Source: Nitrososphaerota archaeon
Lineage (GTDB): Archaea > Thermoproteota > Nitrososphaeria > Nitrososphaerales > Nitrosopumilaceae
Length of the DNA: 22,864 nt
NCBI GenBank assembly: GCA_016126025.1
Contig: JAEFDA010000034.1
Span: 1-22,864, forward strand
Direction of reading: 5' to 3'
Part shown: positions 22,201-22,864 of the stretch, piece after piece
Position numbering within the stretch: the stretch's first letter is position 1
Layout of the letters: the number at the start of each line of letters is the position of its first letter
Program-made: the position numbers and the translations under genes
Notes under the pieces: model-generated
The model's input: the letters and a program-made list of their open reading frames with translations, nothing else
What the model was told of the DNA's origin: nothing
Databases searched by the model: none

Positions 22201-22739
22201 CTGGACTGCAGATCTCCCGAGTAGACTGGTATGGCGTGCTCTATCCCGGCCGCTTCCATGGCCGCGGCAACGGCGGTGGCCTGATCCGACACATCTGGCG
22301 CCAAAGCGAAGACGTTGTCGCCGCTTCCCAGTATGCCATGGTGTGTAGCCGGCACGCAGCAGCCCACGTATACGGCGTTGTAGCCGGTGTCCGCGATGGC
22401 CTCCTTTGCATGCAAAAGGCTGACCGCGTCACCGGGTCCCACAAACGCCATAACACCATCCTCCTGAGACTTTGCAATGAACTCGGCAAGGCTGGTGCCG
22501 TCATCAGGATATACCGCATCCAGACGCCACTCGGCGCCGATATTCACCAGCATGTCGTTGACATCTGTTATCGATTGCTTTATGGCCGCGGCCTCGATTG
22601 CGGAGCCGGGGGGCAGCACGCCCACGTAAACTGTAACTGGATCATCAGCAGACTGGGCGTAGGCGGGGCCGTATGTCGCTGCCAGCACCGCCGCAGCCAA
22701 CGCAAAGACTATAAACATACCACTCAACCCGCTTGGCAT
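19248..22739 (-). CDS. Secreted triple LivK-type ligand-binding protein
   Basis: A 1163-aa exported protein. It opens with a Sec signal (MFIVFALAAAVLAATYGPAYA, probable cut after AYA) and then has three successive type-1 periplasmic-binding-protein (LivK/branched-chain amino acid receptor) domains of about 375-385 residues starting near 35, 420 and 795. Parallel blocks prove the repeat: GALLPLSG and VGVPTPLSG open domains 2 and 3; ALGSVQWYGSAG and VLGSVKWYGTSG; YVTYDAVL and YATYDAVA; and a closing YDIWQIKDGGW / YDIWHVRNGAW / YLLYGMADGTW. Domains 2 and 3 are closest; domain 1 is the most diverged. There is no C-terminal membrane helix or anchor, and no permease or ATPase gene nearby. ATG 22739 is set by the TATA box at 22762-22770 and the signal peptide; an upstream ATG at 22850 would bury the signal. 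Ligand unknown. Confidence 0.9.
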   Translation of the reverse strand: MPSGLSGMFIVFALAAAVLAATYGPAYAQSADDPVTVYVGVLPPGSAIEAAAIKQSITDVNDMLVNIGAEWRLDAVYPDDGTSLAEFIAKSQEDGVMAFVGPGDAVSLLHAKEAIADTGYNAVYVGCCVPATHHGILGSGDNVFALAPDVSDQATAVAAAMEAAGIEHAIPVYSGDLQSSSMRASIAAQFDGVMDSGVLVSPRTLDYSPVVSALSAKVESANGKAAVLVLEPDATGDLMAAGSALADVAWFGTSSESGLPSLDGAAADFAESVGYAVPMSGTLHEPRLMVNLLYTQEAWSAYSAVQIAAYSLSNPTADFVPFFGRWSPMPIQAPPIPDSGVLATALPLYAASYSSGIDSTELDANGGLKSATYLLYGMADGTWVKEAVYNPSVTTIVGRTTNGEVGDFLYLFEPTNRLHDVHTVGALLPLSGSLGGPAEQRLTAARVALSVTNELNDGYGNDWYVDLLIEDTQTDPDVTLEKLKKLDRLGVNMVVGPSASSGAAAVREYADENDIILLSLSTSHALSIPGDSLYRVSPPSIHEVTVLSNMLERDDMEHVVAIYRQDLWGNTLVEGLLSEFGGTINTENGYSPELANRGILDYERIAADVAEDVLALVGEHGDGAVAVMMIGFDESAGILEAASLHPALGSVQWYGSAGNANRLPILANDVALAFAESVDFKGPILLINDGIAAQIAAEYLIVLHAGEHLDPYSYVTYDAVLTAGFTVGRTVGLDASEVWPILSPSISNTVNFIAGDGLDENGDLAGADYDIWQIKDGGWQNILVYDSDREKFLSEVIVGVPTPLSGIHASSSPQRTAVYWLAEIVTNEVLAFQDADWRLVMVAQDTAGDTQRALGVVKSMHERGINLLLGPPDTASLDVVRQYVEENDMLALSCCSTGTGLALPDRIFRLVPDDTREAEALNALFEEHSTGHLVMAYRDDVFGSSLNQAITEAFGGSTTEISYDSELADLRLLDYGSLAAQIAGAVQAAGEQGESNVAVLLVGYGESADIMASASEHHVLGSVKWYGTSGVAKQHAITTNPASAAFAEAVDYEATLFAEPPPDPFVVGGLASVHFIPDAYTYATYDAVALLAAAVEAAGSDDAGAVAAVLPQVASQYPGTLGSLALNANGDLDQYAYDIWHVRNGAWEVAATYQPDAGLEYGP

Positions 22740-22761
22740 GCCTACCTTCCCCCTTTCTGTT

Positions 22762-22770
22762 GAATAAAAG
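22762..22770 (-). promoter_or_regulatory. TATA box of the triple binding-protein gene
   Basis: Reads CTTTTATTC on the minus strand, centred 27 nt before the ATG at 22739; leaderless transcript expected. Confidence 0.55.
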
Positions 22771-22864
22771 CATTCTGTATGCGGAACTCTGGGTCCTAAT
22801 TGTGGTCGTATGTCGGCCCAACTTCGGCCGTGCGGCGGCATGACCATCATGTCATATGTGCCAC

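Noticed and set aside
1..22864. CRISPR array, rRNA genes or phage structural genes
   Set aside because: No regularly spaced identical repeats, no rRNA signature sequences and no recognisable capsid, tail or integrase motifs were seen.

Overview
The window reads as a chromosomal segment of an ammonia-oxidising, Cenarchaeum-like member of the Nitrososphaerota (Thaumarchaeota). Supporting signs: high GC with ATA used freely for Ile; archaeal TATA boxes centred about 25-28 nt before most start codons, so most transcripts look leaderless; tRNAs without an encoded CCA; and a gene set that includes LysW, pyruvoyl arginine decarboxylase, an iron-ADH-family reductase, an F420-type luciferase-like oxidoreductase, and secreted proteins with archaeal Sec signals. 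The species is an inference from memory of that lineage, not a database result.

Layout. 1-2.0 kb: M3-family oligoendopeptidase (+). 2.0-3.6 kb: a lone TnpB-type nuclease (-) whose RuvC-III motif lies in another frame (broken by a 1-nt shift), with a strong hairpin beyond its end. 3.6-7.0 kb: a polytopic membrane protein (-), a C-terminally anchored secreted protein (+), then three minus-strand genes (arginine decarboxylase, peroxiredoxin, small membrane protein), each with its own TATA box, two of which lie against or inside the 3' end of the next gene upstream. 7.0-10.4 kb: tRNA-Thr, a membrane-anchored DsbA-like oxidoreductase, and a DEAD-box helicase operon (17-aa upstream peptide, helicase with RGG tail, two small unknown proteins). 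10.5-11.7 kb: iron-ADH-family reductase (candidate succinate/malonate semialdehyde reductase of the 3-hydroxypropionate/4-hydroxybutyrate cycle), convergent with a 57-aa LysW carrier protein. 11.7-14.4 kb: a promoter region with seven GTCAA/TTGAC motifs, an F420-type oxidoreductase, a 70-aa protein and a flavin-binding split-barrel protein. 14.4-17.1 kb: a structured-looking spacer, a CAT-anticodon tRNA, a CADD/TenA-type di-metal oxygenase, and a tandem pair of thymidylate-kinase-like proteins, one with Arg in place of the Walker A Lys. 17.1-19.2 kb: a low-coding, decayed region with ORF fragments, a 39-bp repeat in two copies, an 81% A+T island and one intact membrane protein. 19.2-22.7 kb: a secreted 1163-aa protein made of three consecutive LivK-type ligand-binding domains.

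Functional themes are central metabolism (carbon fixation, lysine/arginine and polyamine synthesis, folate-like cofactor supply), redox protection outside and inside the cell, RNA remodelling, and cell-surface ligand binding. Most genes are single units with their own promoters. The clear operons are helicase-97aa-160aa, oxidoreductase-70aa, and the two kinases. The most unusual items are the three-domain binding protein, the CADD-like enzyme, the kinase pair, the frameshifted TnpB, the helicase upstream peptide, the GTCAA cluster and the decayed 17-18.5 kb region.
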